Counted from the first letter of the stretch, positions 41,329 to 50,228 are shown. The stretch is DNA of 64,000 nt from Embleya sp045207785 (GCF_045207785.1 NZ_CP108776.1:2356001-2420000), one strand, 5' to 3'. Notes: generated from the sequence alone by a model not told the origin. Numbers and translations: made by a program.

Positions 41329-41898
41329 TCAGTCGTTCCACCACTCGAACGGCTCGTCGATCAGCTCGCCGGCCAGGAAGGCCGGAAGCAGTTCGGGCAG
41401 CCGCCCGGGGTAGAAGCGCACCGGCGCGGCGGCGATATCCGCCACCGGCCACCAGAGCGCCTCCTGGTATTCCGCGAGCTCGTCGGCCGTCCACTGCGAC
41501 CGGTCCTCGCAGACCGCGGGGGCCGACTCGGCGACCCGAACCAGGACCACGAACTCGTGCTGTACCCGCCTGTGCCCCGGTCGTACCCACGTCACGCTGC
41601 GTCGCCAGGTCGGCGGTCCCACGTCGCCGGGCGCGATCCGCAGCCCGGTCTCCTCCAGGATCTCGCGCACCGCCGCCTCGACGTAGGTCTCGCCGGGGTC
41701 GAGCCCACCGCCCGGCAGGTCCCACCAGTCCGACGGATCGGATTCCGGCACCCGGGTGCGAAACAGCAGCACGCGGTCGTCGGGGTCCAGCAGCACGACG
41801 CGCACGGCGCGCCGTTCGAGGTCGGGGGCCAGGTCGGCGGGATAGTCCGGAACCGGCTCCGGCACGTCCCCGGGCCATGACACGGATTGAGTCGTCAT
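41329..41898 (-). CDS. NUDIX hydrolase
   Basis: A 189-residue pyrophosphohydrolase. The NUDIX box covers residues 65-87 (GLDPGETYVEAAVREILEETGL), with the metal-binding REILEE in place. It is preceded by VRVVLLDPDDRVLLFRTRVPE. ATG 41898 is chosen. Such enzymes clean up oxidised nucleotides or nucleoside diphosphate derivatives; the substrate cannot be told. It lies between the DUF2469 gene and the lepB cluster, a position typical of streptomycetes. Confidence 0.9.
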   Translation of the reverse strand: MTTQSVSWPGDVPEPVPDYPADLAPDLERRAVRVVLLDPDDRVLLFRTRVPESDPSDWWDLPGGGLDPGETYVEAAVREILEETGLRIAPGDVGPPTWRRSVTWVRPGHRRVQHEFVVLVRVAESAPAVCEDRSQWTADELAEYQEALWWPVADIAAAPVRFYPGRLPELLPAFLAGELIDEPFEWWND

Positions 41899-41983
41899 CC
41901 ACGGATTGTGCCCCGAACCGCGAACGGCCGGATCGCCCGGGATCGGGATCCCGGGCGATCCGGCCGTTCGCCGGGGCCGATCC

Positions 41984-43147
41984 TCAGGCCGGCGGCGCGC
42001 CCGAGGCGTCGCGCGTGGACACCCGCGCCGCCGGTGCGCCGGCGCGTCGACGGCGCCACAGCACGAGCGGTACCGCCCCGACGAGCCCGGCCGCAAGCGG
42101 CGTGTTGCCGATCACGTCGAGCCCGAGCCCGGGCTGGTCGAACGTGCCCGGCACGCCGAGCCCGTGGATCCGGTTGAGCGGCCACACCACCGTGAACGCG
42201 CGCCCGATCACCTGGTCCTTGTCGACGGTCCCGCCGCCGTCCTGGTCCATGTGGTAGCGCGAGTCGGAGGAGTTGTCGCGGTTGTCGCCCATCAGCCAGA
42301 TCCGGCCCTTGGGAACGGTCACGTCGAACGTCTTCGTCGACGGGGCCACCCCCTTCTTGAGGTACGAACTCTCGTCCAGGGGCTTGCCGTTGACCATCAA
42401 CCGGCCCTGCGCGTCACAGCACTGGACCCGGTCGCCGCCGACCCCGATGACCCGCTTGATCAGGTCCTTCTCGTCCGCGGACGGCATCAGGCCGACCCAC
42501 GACATGCCCTTCTGCAGCCCGCGCACGAGGGCGTTGTCCGACTGCTTCGGGGCCTCCTGGAGCCAGTTACCCGGGTCGTGGAAGACCACGACCTGACCGC
42601 GCTCGGGCTCGGCGCCGAACCACGGCGAGAACTTGTTCACCAGAACCCGGTCGCCGACCTTGATCGTGTTCTCCATCGACTCCGACGGAATCGAGAACGC
42701 CTGGACCAGGAAGGTCTTGATCAGCAGCGCCAGGACGATCGCGATCACCAGGAGCAGTGGCAGTTCCTTCCAGAACGACCCCTTCTTCTTGGGGCGTTCG
42801 CCCGACGCCGAGGCGCCCTCGTCGTCGCCGGAGTCCTCGGGTTCGCCCGAGCCGCCGGCTCCGCCGGGGCCGCCGGGCCCGTCCGCGCCGGGGGGTGCGC
42901 CGTCGCCGGGACCGCCCGGTACGGGGGTCGGGCCCGCCGGCGGGAAGATCGGCGCGCTCTCGGGCGCGGCGCTGCTCCCTGGTCGTTTCACCAGATCGGG
43001 CGACTGCGAAGGGCCGCCCCCGCTCGTTGGTTCCGTCGGTGGCGCTCCGGGATCATGCGGCGCGTCGGTGGGATGCCGCTCGTGCGGCTCCCGCCCACGA
43101 TCGTCGTCTCCACCAGCGGATCGCGCTCCGATCACGACTTCCCCCAC
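41984..43147 (-). CDS. lepB: Type I signal peptidase (first of three by position)
   Basis: A 387-residue membrane protease that removes signal peptides outside the membrane. A 120-residue Pro/Gly/acidic cytoplasmic leader precedes a membrane helix (LPLLLVIAIVLALLIKTFLV, residues 129-148). The catalytic dyad is Ser157 (IPSESME) and Lys231 (KRVIGVGGD), with the GDNRDNSSDSR box near residue 290. A second hydrophobic segment (AAGLVGAVPLVLW) near the C-terminus ends in Arg-rich cytoplasmic residues. The GTG at 43147 has AGGAGG four bases upstream and overlaps the preceding lepB by 16 bases. Confidence 0.9.
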   Translation of the reverse strand: MGEVVIGARSAGGDDDRGREPHERHPTDAPHDPGAPPTEPTSGGGPSQSPDLVKRPGSSAAPESAPIFPPAGPTPVPGGPGDGAPPGADGPGGPGGAGGSGEPEDSGDDEGASASGERPKKKGSFWKELPLLLVIAIVLALLIKTFLVQAFSIPSESMENTIKVGDRVLVNKFSPWFGAEPERGQVVVFHDPGNWLQEAPKQSDNALVRGLQKGMSWVGLMPSADEKDLIKRVIGVGGDRVQCCDAQGRLMVNGKPLDESSYLKKGVAPSTKTFDVTVPKGRIWLMGDNRDNSSDSRYHMDQDGGGTVDKDQVIGRAFTVVWPLNRIHGLGVPGTFDQPGLGLDVIGNTPLAAGLVGAVPLVLWRRRRAGAPAARVSTRDASGAPPA

Positions 43148-44247
43148 GGCGCCTCCTCGTACCCGTGCAGGCCACACGGCAACCGGTCAGGGCTGTCCAC
43201 CGGCCGCCCACAGCTCTGTCTTGATGATTTCCGACCCGTGCCGCGCACGTCGCCGGGTCGATGTCGACCACAAGGGTCCGGCATGCGCCGGCGCGAGCGT
43301 ACACGTCGGCGTAGCAGGACCATCGGAACCGCACCCACCATCCCCATAACGACCGGGGTGGACGGGAGAATCGCAACCGACAGAGCTTTGTTCTCGAACG
43401 TATCGGGAACGGGCAGGCGATGCGCCCGCCCGAACGGCCAGGCCACCATGAACGCCCGACCGACGACGTCGTCCTGGGAGATCGTGCCCCCGAAGGGCCG
43501 ATCCATATGTGCCCGCGAGTCGGCCGAGTCACCGCGGTGGTCGCCCATGACCCACAGCCGCCCCTTGGGCACGGTCACGCTGAACCGCCGCTCGGACGGC
43601 GCGTTGCCCTTGTACAGGTACGGCTCGTCGAGCGGGACACCGTTGACGGTGACCCGTCCGGACGGGTCGCAGCACGCCACGGTGTCGCCGCCGACCCCGA
43701 TGACGCGCTTGATCAGGTCCTGTTCGTCGTCGGAGGGAAGCATTCCGACGAACACCAGGCCCTGCTTGAACTGCTTGAGCACCGGCGGCGGGTCGTCCGC
43801 CGGCTTCTTGTCGAGCCAGCCGCCCGGGTCCTTGAAGACCACGACCTCGCCGCGCTCCGGGGTCCACCCGAACCACGGCGAGAACTTGTCGACCAGCACC
43901 CGGTCGCCCACATCGATGGTGTGCTCCATCGAGCCCGACGGGATGAAGAACGCCTGCACGAGGAAGGTCTTGATCAGCAGCGCCAGCGCCAGCGCGATCA
44001 CCGCGAGCATCGGCAACTCGCGCCACAGCGGCACCGGCTTCTTGTCCTTGCGCCGCGAGCGCCGTCCGCGCCGACGCCGCGCGTGGGTGCCGACCTCGAC
44101 GGAGGGCGCCGCGATCGGCGGCTCGACCTCGCCGACCGCCACCGCGCCCAGAGGCGCCGGGGACGCGGCCGGGACGCTCGTCCCCGCGGGGTTCGCGGCC
44201 GCGCGCGCCGCACGGGGCGACCCCTTGGGCTTGCCGCGTTTACCCAC
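43132..44247 (-). CDS. lepB: Type I signal peptidase (second of three)
   Basis: A 371-residue signal peptidase. The leader is Arg/Lys-rich (HARRRRGRRSRRKDKK, residues 55-70). The membrane helix is LPMLAVIALALALLIKTFLV; the dyad is Ser106 (IPSGSME) and Lys180 (KRVIGVGGD), with GDHRGDSADSR near 255. A second hydrophobic segment (TPVVMGMVGAVPMVLL) precedes RRRVRSRRR. The final 45 residues are poorly conserved and run into the next lepB. The start overlaps the third lepB stop by eight bases. Confidence 0.9.
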   Translation of the reverse strand: MGKRGKPKGSPRAARAAANPAGTSVPAASPAPLGAVAVGEVEPPIAAPSVEVGTHARRRRGRRSRRKDKKPVPLWRELPMLAVIALALALLIKTFLVQAFFIPSGSMEHTIDVGDRVLVDKFSPWFGWTPERGEVVVFKDPGGWLDKKPADDPPPVLKQFKQGLVFVGMLPSDDEQDLIKRVIGVGGDTVACCDPSGRVTVNGVPLDEPYLYKGNAPSERRFSVTVPKGRLWVMGDHRGDSADSRAHMDRPFGGTISQDDVVGRAFMVAWPFGRAHRLPVPDTFENKALSVAILPSTPVVMGMVGAVPMVLLRRRVRSRRRMPDPCGRHRPGDVRGTGRKSSRQSCGRPVDSPDRLPCGLHGYEEAPWGKS

Positions 44248-45277
44248 GGCGGTCGAAGTCCGACCGCTCGAAGGTCTTCGGTCGATCCGTGCCCTGGATC
44301 CGGCCGAACGGCCAGATGATCCACTCCGCGCGCCCGATCACCCGGTCCTCGGGCACCATCCCGCCGCCCGGGTCGCCGAGATGGTCGCGCGAGTCGGCAG
44401 AGTTGCTGCGGTGGTCGCCCATGACCCACAACTTGCCCTTGGGCACCTCGGCCTCGAACGGGAACTTCGAGGGTTGGTCGCCCGGATACAGGTAATCGCC
44501 CTCGTCGAGCGGGACGCCGTTGACGGTGACCCGCCCCTGCGCGTCACAACACTTGACGACGTCACCGCCGACCCCGATCACGCGCTTGACGAAGTCGCTG
44601 TCGTCGGGGTTCGTGAAGCCGAAGATCCCGCCCAGCTTGCGGAAGGCGCTCGACACCGGATTCGGTTTGTCGGCGTCGTCGGGGGTGAACGAGCCCCGCC
44701 CGTCGAACACGATCATGTCGCCGCGCCGGATGTCCCCGAAGCGATAGGCGAGCTTGTTGACCAGCACCCGGTCGCCGACCTGGAGCGTGTTCTCCATCGA
44801 TCCGCTCGGGATCACGAACGGCTGGGCCACCCACGAGTTGACCGAGAGCACGATGACCATCGCGACCGCGACCAGCAGCGGCAGTTCGACCCAAGCGGGC
44901 ATCCGCCGGCGCCGCCGCGGCACGGCCGCCGGCTCGTCGGTGTCCTCGGCGTCATCCGAGCTCTCGGCGTCCTCGGAGCTCTCGGCGTCGTCCGCGACGA
45001 GCACGTCGTCCGCGTTCGCCGCCGCGGATTCGGCCGCGCCCGCCGACTCCTTCGCCGACCCCTTCACCGGGTCGAAGGTGGCCACCCCGACCGGAGTGTC
45101 GGATCTCCCGGGCTCGTCGTCGCCGCCGGCTTCGTCCGAAACATCCGAAGCGCCCGACCCGTGCGCCTGCCCCGAAACACGCGAAGGCCGTGCCTCCACG
45201 ACCTCGGTGGACGAGGTACCGGCGGATTCCTCCGCCGTGGAGGCACGGCCTTTGCTCTGCTCTGCGTCGTCCATCAC
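44240..45277 (-). CDS. lepB: Type I signal peptidase (third of three, first transcribed)
   Basis: A 345-residue signal peptidase with a 120-residue acidic, Ser/Ala/Asp-rich cytoplasmic leader. The membrane helix is LPLLVAVAMVIVLSVNSWVAQ; the dyad is Ser160 (IPSGSME) and Lys231 (KRVIGVGGD), with GDHRSNSADSR near 285. Unlike the other two it lacks the second C-terminal hydrophobic segment. All three paralogues keep a CCD dipeptide motif (VKCCDAQGRV) after the lysine box. The start may be GTG 45277 or ATG 45274. A large inverted repeat lies in codons 9-31. Confidence 0.9.
   Translation of the reverse strand: MMDDAEQSKGRASTAEESAGTSSTEVVEARPSRVSGQAHGSGASDVSDEAGGDDEPGRSDTPVGVATFDPVKGSAKESAGAAESAAANADDVLVADDAESSEDAESSDDAEDTDEPAAVPRRRRRMPAWVELPLLVAVAMVIVLSVNSWVAQPFVIPSGSMENTLQVGDRVLVNKLAYRFGDIRRGDMIVFDGRGSFTPDDADKPNPVSSAFRKLGGIFGFTNPDDSDFVKRVIGVGGDVVKCCDAQGRVTVNGVPLDEGDYLYPGDQPSKFPFEAEVPKGKLWVMGDHRSNSADSRDHLGDPGGGMVPEDRVIGRAEWIIWPFGRIQGTDRPKTFERSDFDRRG
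45184..45252. repeat. Large inverted repeat inside the 5' coding part of lepB
   Basis: Perfect 17-base arms AAGGCCGTGCCTCCACG (45184-45200) and its complement (45236-45252) enclose 35 bases, which themselves hold ACCTCG/CGAGGT. It falls within codons 9-31 of the first-transcribed lepB, in its disordered leader. No other coding gene in the window has a comparable internal palindrome that I noticed. Confidence 0.75.
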
Positions 45278-45339
45278 GAACGAGCCTAGCGTCCGGGCCG
45301 CCTCGACATGGCCGAGGCACCCCGGGTGGAACGTCCGGG

Positions 45340-45699
45340 TCAGCGGCTCGGACGGTCCGTGCGCTTCTCCTTGATCTTCGCGGCCTTGCCGCGCAGGTCA
45401 CGCATGTAGTAGAGCTTCGCGCGACGGACGGCGCCGCGGCTGACGAGCTCGATCCGCTCGATCACCGGGGTGTGCACCGGGAACGTACGCTCCACGCCGA
45501 CGCCGTAGCTGACCTTGCGGACGGTGAAGGTCTCGCGGACGCCGTCACCCTGGCGACGCAGGACGAAGCCCTGGAAGACCTGGACACGGGACTTGTTGCC
45601 TTCGATGACTCGCACGTGCACCTTGAGGGTGTCACCGGGGCGGAAGTCCGGGACGTCGTCCCGCAGGGATGCGGCATCGATGGAATCGAGCTTGTTCAT
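45340..45699 (-). CDS. rplS: 50S ribosomal protein L19
   Basis: A 119-residue ribosomal protein at the 30S-50S interface. The body reads FRPGDTLKVHVRVIEGNKSRVQVFQGFVLRRQG and FPVHTPVIERIELVSRGAVRRAKLYYMRDLRGKAAKIKEK. ATG 45699 (MNKLDSID) is the conserved start; an upstream GTG is ignored. It precedes lepB and follows trmD with a 152-base gap that contains short inverted repeats, possibly a leader for its own expression. Confidence 0.97.
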   Translation of the reverse strand: MNKLDSIDAASLRDDVPDFRPGDTLKVHVRVIEGNKSRVQVFQGFVLRRQGDGVRETFTVRKVSYGVGVERTFPVHTPVIERIELVSRGAVRRAKLYYMRDLRGKAAKIKEKRTDRPSR

Positions 45700-45851
45700 C
45701 TCGCGTCGCTTTCTCGCGGGTGCCACAGGTCACCCACGGGATTCGTGGTTACAAGTAGGGGGCTGCCGTCCCGTGTGGCGCTCCCCCTGTGGCAGGGGTG
45801 CCGTCCGGCTCCCGGGGAACCCGGTCCGGAACAGGACATGGCAACAGCGTC

Positions 45852-46670
45852 TCAGTCTGCCACAGGTGCGGTGACCTGATGAAACCGGCCGTCCCGCTCC
45901 GCCCAGCCGAGCTCGGCGAGGGTGGCCCGGTCCTTCTTGTCCACGGCCGCCGGGTCGATCCGCGCGATCAAATCGGGCCGGTGCGCGGCCGTCCGCCGCA
46001 GCGCCTCGTCGCGCCGCCATCGGGCGATCGCGCCGTGATTGCCGGACACCGTGATCGGCGGCACCGCGCGCCCGCGCCACTCGGCGGGCTTGGTGTACAC
46101 CGGCCCTTCGAGCAGGTTGGCCATCGCGCCGGGGGCGAACGAGTCGTCGCGGTGCGATTCGGCGTTGCCCAGCACGCCGGGCAGCAGTCGCGCGACGGCC
46201 TCGACCATCACCAGGACCGCCACCTCGCCGCCCGCGAGCACGTAGTCGCCGATGGAGACCTCGTCCACGCGCATCCGGGTCGCGGCCTCGTCGAGCACCC
46301 GCCGGTCGATGCCCTCGTACCGGGCCGGCGCGAACAGCAGCCAGGGCTCGTCCGCGAGTTCGACCGCGAGGTCCTGGGTGAACGGCCGCCCGGACGGGGT
46401 GGGCACGATCATCCGCGGCACCGACGCGGCCGGGCTCTCGCCCTGCGCGAGCACGGCGTCGAGCGCCAGGCCCCACGGCTCGGGCTTCATGACCATGCCG
46501 GGGCCGCCGCCGTACGGGGTGTCGTCGACGGTCTTGTGCACGTCGTACGTCCAGTCCCGCAACTGATGCAGGTGCACGTCGAGCAGGCCCTTGGCGCACG
46601 CCTTGCCGACCAGCGAGACGTCGAGCGGCGCGAGGTATTCGGGGAAGATCGTGACGACGTCGATCCTCAC
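45852..46670 (-). CDS. trmD: tRNA (guanine37-N1)-methyltransferase
   Basis: A 272-residue SPOUT methyltransferase that methylates G37 of tRNAs and prevents frameshifting. It begins MRIDVVTIFPEYLAPL; the trefoil-knot cofactor site is visible as DDTPYGGGPGMVMKPE, CARYEGIDRR-like PARYEGIDRRVLDE and SIGDYVLAGGEVAVLVMVEAV near residues 55-160. The GTG start overlaps the rimM stop by four bases, coupling ribosome maturation with tRNA modification. Confidence 0.96.
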   Translation of the reverse strand: MRIDVVTIFPEYLAPLDVSLVGKACAKGLLDVHLHQLRDWTYDVHKTVDDTPYGGGPGMVMKPEPWGLALDAVLAQGESPAASVPRMIVPTPSGRPFTQDLAVELADEPWLLFAPARYEGIDRRVLDEAATRMRVDEVSIGDYVLAGGEVAVLVMVEAVARLLPGVLGNAESHRDDSFAPGAMANLLEGPVYTKPAEWRGRAVPPITVSGNHGAIARWRRDEALRRTAAHRPDLIARIDPAAVDKKDRATLAELGWAERDGRFHQVTAPVAD

Positions 46671-47404
46671 GAGGGGTCCTTCTCCGGCTCCGACTTCGGC
46701 TCGGACTCGGACGCGGACTTCGCCTCGGACTTCGACGCGGGCGCGGATCCGGTCTTCGCCCCGGCGGCCCGCGCCGCGGCCTTCGCCTCGGCCCGCTCCG
46801 CGGCCGTCAGCTTCTTGGGCTTCGTCTTCTTCGGCTTCCGCGGCTCGGCCGCCGCCTCCCCCGGCTCGGGATCGGGTACCGCGAGCACCGCGTTCTCGGC
46901 GTCGAGCAGGCCGGGCGGCGGAGTGATCACCGCGCGCTGGTTCTCCAGGTCGATCTCCGGAACGATCTGGTGCACGAAGGGGATCATCACCTCGCGCCCG
47001 TCCGGCCGGCGGACCAGGAGCAGGTCCTGGGACGGCAGGTGGACGACCTCGGCGAGTTCGCCGACCGCCTCGCCGTCGGCGGTGACCACGTCGAGGCCGA
47101 CCAGCTGGTGGTCGTAGTACTCCTCGGGGTCCTCGGGGAGTTCCGTGGGGTCGATCTCGGCGATCAGGAGCGTGTTGCGCAGCGCCTCGGCGCCGGTGCG
47201 GGTGGTCACGCCCTCGATCGTGAGCAGCAGACGCCCGCTGTGCACGCGGCCGTCGGCGATGGTCAGCGGACCGACCGACGGCGGGTCCGTCATCAGCACC
47301 GCGCCAGGCGCGAGCCGCAGCTCGGGCTCGTCGGTACGGACCTCGACGGTCACCTGGCCCTTGATGCCGTGTGCCCGGCCGATACGGCCGACGACAAGCT
47401 GCAC
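46667..47404 (-). CDS. rimM: Ribosome maturation factor RimM with long C-terminal tail
   Basis: A 245-residue factor needed for 30S head assembly through ribosomal protein S19. The N-terminal barrel (LVVGRIGRAHGIKGQVTVEV) and PRC-like barrel (YYDHQLVGLDVVTADGEAVGELAEV) end at LENQRAVITPPPGLLDAEN near residue 170. The final 70 residues are an Ala/Lys/Ser/Glu-rich disordered tail (KKTKPKKLTAAERAEAKAAAR), longer than in most RimM proteins. The GTG start has GGAG upstream. A terminator-like hairpin lies between it and the KH gene. Confidence 0.93.
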   Translation of the reverse strand: MQLVVGRIGRAHGIKGQVTVEVRTDEPELRLAPGAVLMTDPPSVGPLTIADGRVHSGRLLLTIEGVTTRTGAEALRNTLLIAEIDPTELPEDPEEYYDHQLVGLDVVTADGEAVGELAEVVHLPSQDLLLVRRPDGREVMIPFVHQIVPEIDLENQRAVITPPPGLLDAENAVLAVPDPEPGEAAAEPRKPKKTKPKKLTAAERAEAKAAARAAGAKTGSAPASKSEAKSASESEPKSEPEKDPS

Positions 47405-47491
47405 CTACGACTCCTCAATCTCTGACGGGAAAACCGCGGGAAGAAAACCACCGGGTACCGGTGGGGCGAACCGGTCCCGGAAATGCCAAGA

Positions 47492-47523
47492 AGCTGCCCG
47501 GCGGATGACTCCGCCGGGCAGCT
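47492..47523 (-). terminator. Hairpin between khpA and rimM
   Basis: A perfect 14-base stem AGCTGCCCGGCGGA/TCCGCCGGGCAGCT with a TGAC loop lies 31 bases after the KH-domain gene and ahead of rimM. It should reduce read-through from rpsP into rimM-trmD, or act as an attenuator. Confidence 0.75.
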
Positions 47524-47553
47524 CCCGGTTGGACGTGATGTCCGGGTACGTCG

Positions 47554-47793
47554 TCAGCGAACCTGGTCGACGTCGACCAGGTCGACGCGGACTCCCCGGC
47601 CGCCGAGCGCGGTCACGACGGTGCGCAGCGCACGCGCGGTGCGACCACCGCGGCCGATGACCTTCCCGAGGTCTTCGGGGTGTACCCGAACCTCGAGAAT
47701 GCGGCCGCGACGCAGATTGCGCGCCCGTACCTTGACCTCGTCCGGATGCTCGACGATGCCCTTGACCAAGTGTTCGAGGGCTTCCTCGAGCAC
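47554..47793 (-). CDS. khpA: KH-domain RNA-binding protein KhpA
   Basis: A 79-residue single type II KH domain. The RNA-binding GxxG loop is VIGRGGRTARALR, preceded by VRVHPEDLGKVIG. In other bacteria KhpA pairs with KhpB (Jag) and binds many RNAs, affecting cell division. Three bases separate it from rpsP, the typical rpsP-khpA-rimM-trmD-rplS order. Confidence 0.93.
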   Translation of the reverse strand: MLEEALEHLVKGIVEHPDEVKVRARNLRRGRILEVRVHPEDLGKVIGRGGRTARALRTVVTALGGRGVRVDLVDVDQVR

Positions 47794-47796
47794 CGG

Positions 47797-48264
47797 TCAG
47801 CCCTCGTCAGCTGCGGTCTCGGCGGCGGCTTCGCCCTCGACGGCCGGAGTCTCGGTCTCGGCGGCGGCCTCGACCTTCTTCTCCTTCTTGGCCTTCGGCG
47901 TGGTGGCGCCGTCCTTGGGCTCGTCCATCGCCTCACGGGCGGCGGCCTCGAAGAGCGACTTCTTGTCGGCCTTCTCGGCGGCGACCAGCAGCGGCGCCGG
48001 GGCCGGCAGACCCTTGTGCTTCTGCCAGTCACCGGTGAGCTTGAGGATGTGCGCGACCGGCTCGGTCGGCTGCGCGCCGACACCCAGCCAGTAGAGCGCG
48101 CGCTCGGAGTCGACCTCGATGCGCGAGGGGTTCTCCATCGGGTGGTAGATACCGATCTCCTCGATCGCCCGACCGTCACGCTTGGTGCGGGCGTCGGCGA
48201 TGATGATGCGGTAGTGGGGCGCGCGGATCTTGCCCAGGCGCTTCAGCTTGATCTTGACTGCCAC
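47797..48264 (-). CDS. rpsP: 30S ribosomal protein S16
   Basis: A 155-residue ribosomal protein. The S16 core is residues 1-85 (KIKLKRLGKIRAPHYRIIIADARTKRDGRAIEEIGIYHP), followed by an acidic Ala/Glu/Lys-rich tail (EKKVEAAAETETPAVEGEAAAE) as in other actinobacteria. GTG 48264 is the conserved start, with GGAG eleven bases upstream. It heads the rpsP-khpA-rimM-trmD-rplS cluster and is divergent from proS across a 245-base promoter region. Confidence 0.96.
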   Translation of the reverse strand: MAVKIKLKRLGKIRAPHYRIIIADARTKRDGRAIEEIGIYHPMENPSRIEVDSERALYWLGVGAQPTEPVAHILKLTGDWQKHKGLPAPAPLLVAAEKADKKSLFEAAAREAMDEPKDGATTPKAKKEKKVEAAAETETPAVEGEAAAETAADEG

Positions 48265-48509
48265 GAGAGTGGTGTCTCCTGCATCTTGACGTGGGTGAAC
48301 AGCCGACATTCACGTGGGGACATGAGGCTCGGCTGATCGTGGACACGGTAAGCATGCGGAGAGAGGGTCCGGCAATGCCCCGGGTACTCAGCTGGCCATT
48401 CTGCCAGACTTTCCGGCCGGGTCAAAAGTCGGGCGGTCGAACGTCCCGCGGCTTTTAGAATGCAGGTCGCCCCGCCCATCACCTCTAGTCGTTAGGTCGC
48501 CACGGTCTC

Positions 48510-50216
48510 ATGCGTTGGTCCGAGCTGTACGTACCCACCCTCCGTCAGGACCCCGCCGACGCCGACGCGGTCAGTCACCGGCTGCTCGTGCGCGCGGGAT
48601 TCATCCGGCAGCTCATGGCCGGCCACTACTCGCTGCTGCCGCTCGCCGTGCGGGTGCGCGCGAAGGTCGTGGCGATCATCCGCGAGGAGATGAACCGGAT
48701 CGGCTCGCAGGAGATGATCCTGCCGACGATGCACCCGGCCGAGATCTGGCAGAAGAGCGGCCGCTGGGAGGTCATGGGCGACGAGATGTTCCGGCTCAAG
48801 GACCGCAAGGGTTCGGATCTCGCGCTGGGCATGACGCACGAGGAGATCTTCACGACCCTCGCCCAGGAGCTCAGCTCCTACCGCGACCTGCCGCAGACCT
48901 GGTACCAGTTCCAGACCAAGTTCCGGGACGAGCCGCGGCCCAAGAGCGGGCTGATCCGGGTGCGCGAGTTCACCATGAAGGACTCGTACAGTTTCGACCT
49001 GGACGCCGAGGGCCTGGACCGGTCGTTCGAGGCGCACCGCCAGGCGTACGTGCGGATCTTCCAGCGGCTGGGCATCCCGGCGATCGCCGTGCAGGCGTCC
49101 AGCGGCACGATGGGCGGCAGCGGCTCGACCGAGTTCATGTGTCCCTCGGCGGCCGGCGAGGACCTCGTCGTGCACTGCCCGAACTGCGACTACGCGGCGA
49201 ACGTGGAGAAGGCCACGTCCACCCTCGCGGCGATCGAGGACGGCGCCGGTCTCGATGCCCCCGAGCGGTTCGACACCCCCGGCATCAAGACCATCGAGAA
49301 CCTGACCAAGGCGCACGGCGTCGCCGCCGACCGGCAGATCAAGACCCTGGTCTACGTCGTCGGCGGGCAGCTCACGCTGGTCCTGATGCGCGGCGACCAC
49401 GCGCTCGTCGAGCAGAAGCTGATCGACACGACCGGCTCGACCGATGTCCGTCCGGCCACGCCGGACGAGATCAAGGCCGCGCTCGGCGCCTATCCGGGCA
49501 GCCTCGGCGGCGTCGGCGTGCAGGACCTGCCGATCCTGGCCGACGAGGCGCTGCGCGGCCGGCGCGACATGACGACCGGCGCCAACATCGACAAGGTGCA
49601 CGTGCGCGGCGTCGACATCGCGCGCGACATCGCCGTCGGCACCTGGGCCGACCTGCGCGAGGTCGTGGCGGGCGAGCCGTGCCCCAAGTGCGGCACCGGT
49701 CTGGAGGTCGAGCAGACCATCGAGATCGGGCACATCTTCAAGCTGGGCTACAAGTACACCGAGGCGCTCGGCGTCAACGTGCTCGGCGCGGACGGCGAGC
49801 GGGTCACGCCGATCATGGGCAGCTACGGCATCGGCGTCGAGCGCGCGATGGCCGCCGTGGTCGAGACCCACAACGACAAGAACGGGATCGTCTGGCCGGT
49901 GGCCGTGGCGCCGTTCGAGGTCGCGGTCGCGCTCCTGGACGTCGACGACGAGAAGTCGCGCACGACGGCCGAGGAGATCTACGCCGACCTGCGCCGGCAG
50001 CGCGTGGACACGATCCTGGACGACCGCGCCGAGCGCCCCGGCGTGAAGTTCAAGGACATCGAGCTCGTCGGCATCCCGTTCCGGATCACCGTCGGCTCCC
50101 GCGGCCTGGCCGAGGGCAACGTCGAGGTCGTCTCGCGCGCCACCGGCGACAAGGCCCTGGTCCCGGTCGCCGAGGCGGTCGAGTACGTGCGCAAGCTGGT
50201 CCTCGACGCGAGCTGA
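48510..50216 (+). CDS. proS: Prolyl-tRNA synthetase (bacterial type)
   Basis: A 568-residue class II synthetase charging tRNA-Pro. Motif 2 appears as YQFQTKFRDEPRPKSGLIRVREFTMKDSYSFD near residues 130-160, and motif 3 as GSYGIGVERAMAAVVE near 435. The long insertion between them (about residues 225-385) is the YbaK-like editing domain that clears Ala-tRNA-Pro. The C-terminal anticodon-binding fold is complete. The ATG has only a weak ribosome-binding site. A very strong terminator follows. Confidence 0.96.
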   Translation: MRWSELYVPTLRQDPADADAVSHRLLVRAGFIRQLMAGHYSLLPLAVRVRAKVVAIIREEMNRIGSQEMILPTMHPAEIWQKSGRWEVMGDEMFRLKDRKGSDLALGMTHEEIFTTLAQELSSYRDLPQTWYQFQTKFRDEPRPKSGLIRVREFTMKDSYSFDLDAEGLDRSFEAHRQAYVRIFQRLGIPAIAVQASSGTMGGSGSTEFMCPSAAGEDLVVHCPNCDYAANVEKATSTLAAIEDGAGLDAPERFDTPGIKTIENLTKAHGVAADRQIKTLVYVVGGQLTLVLMRGDHALVEQKLIDTTGSTDVRPATPDEIKAALGAYPGSLGGVGVQDLPILADEALRGRRDMTTGANIDKVHVRGVDIARDIAVGTWADLREVVAGEPCPKCGTGLEVEQTIEIGHIFKLGYKYTEALGVNVLGADGERVTPIMGSYGIGVERAMAAVVETHNDKNGIVWPVAVAPFEVAVALLDVDDEKSRTTAEEIYADLRRQRVDTILDDRAERPGVKFKDIELVGIPFRITVGSRGLAEGNVEVVSRATGDKALVPVAEAVEYVRKLVLDAS

Positions 50217-50228
50217 CCGCACACCGCC

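Noticed and set aside
45721..45794. Attenuator or protein-binding leader of rplS
   Set aside because: Nine-base arms TGCCACAGG/CCTGTGGCA and a CCACG/CGTGG hairpin are present, but they resemble no known ribosomal-protein leader and may be chance in this GC range.
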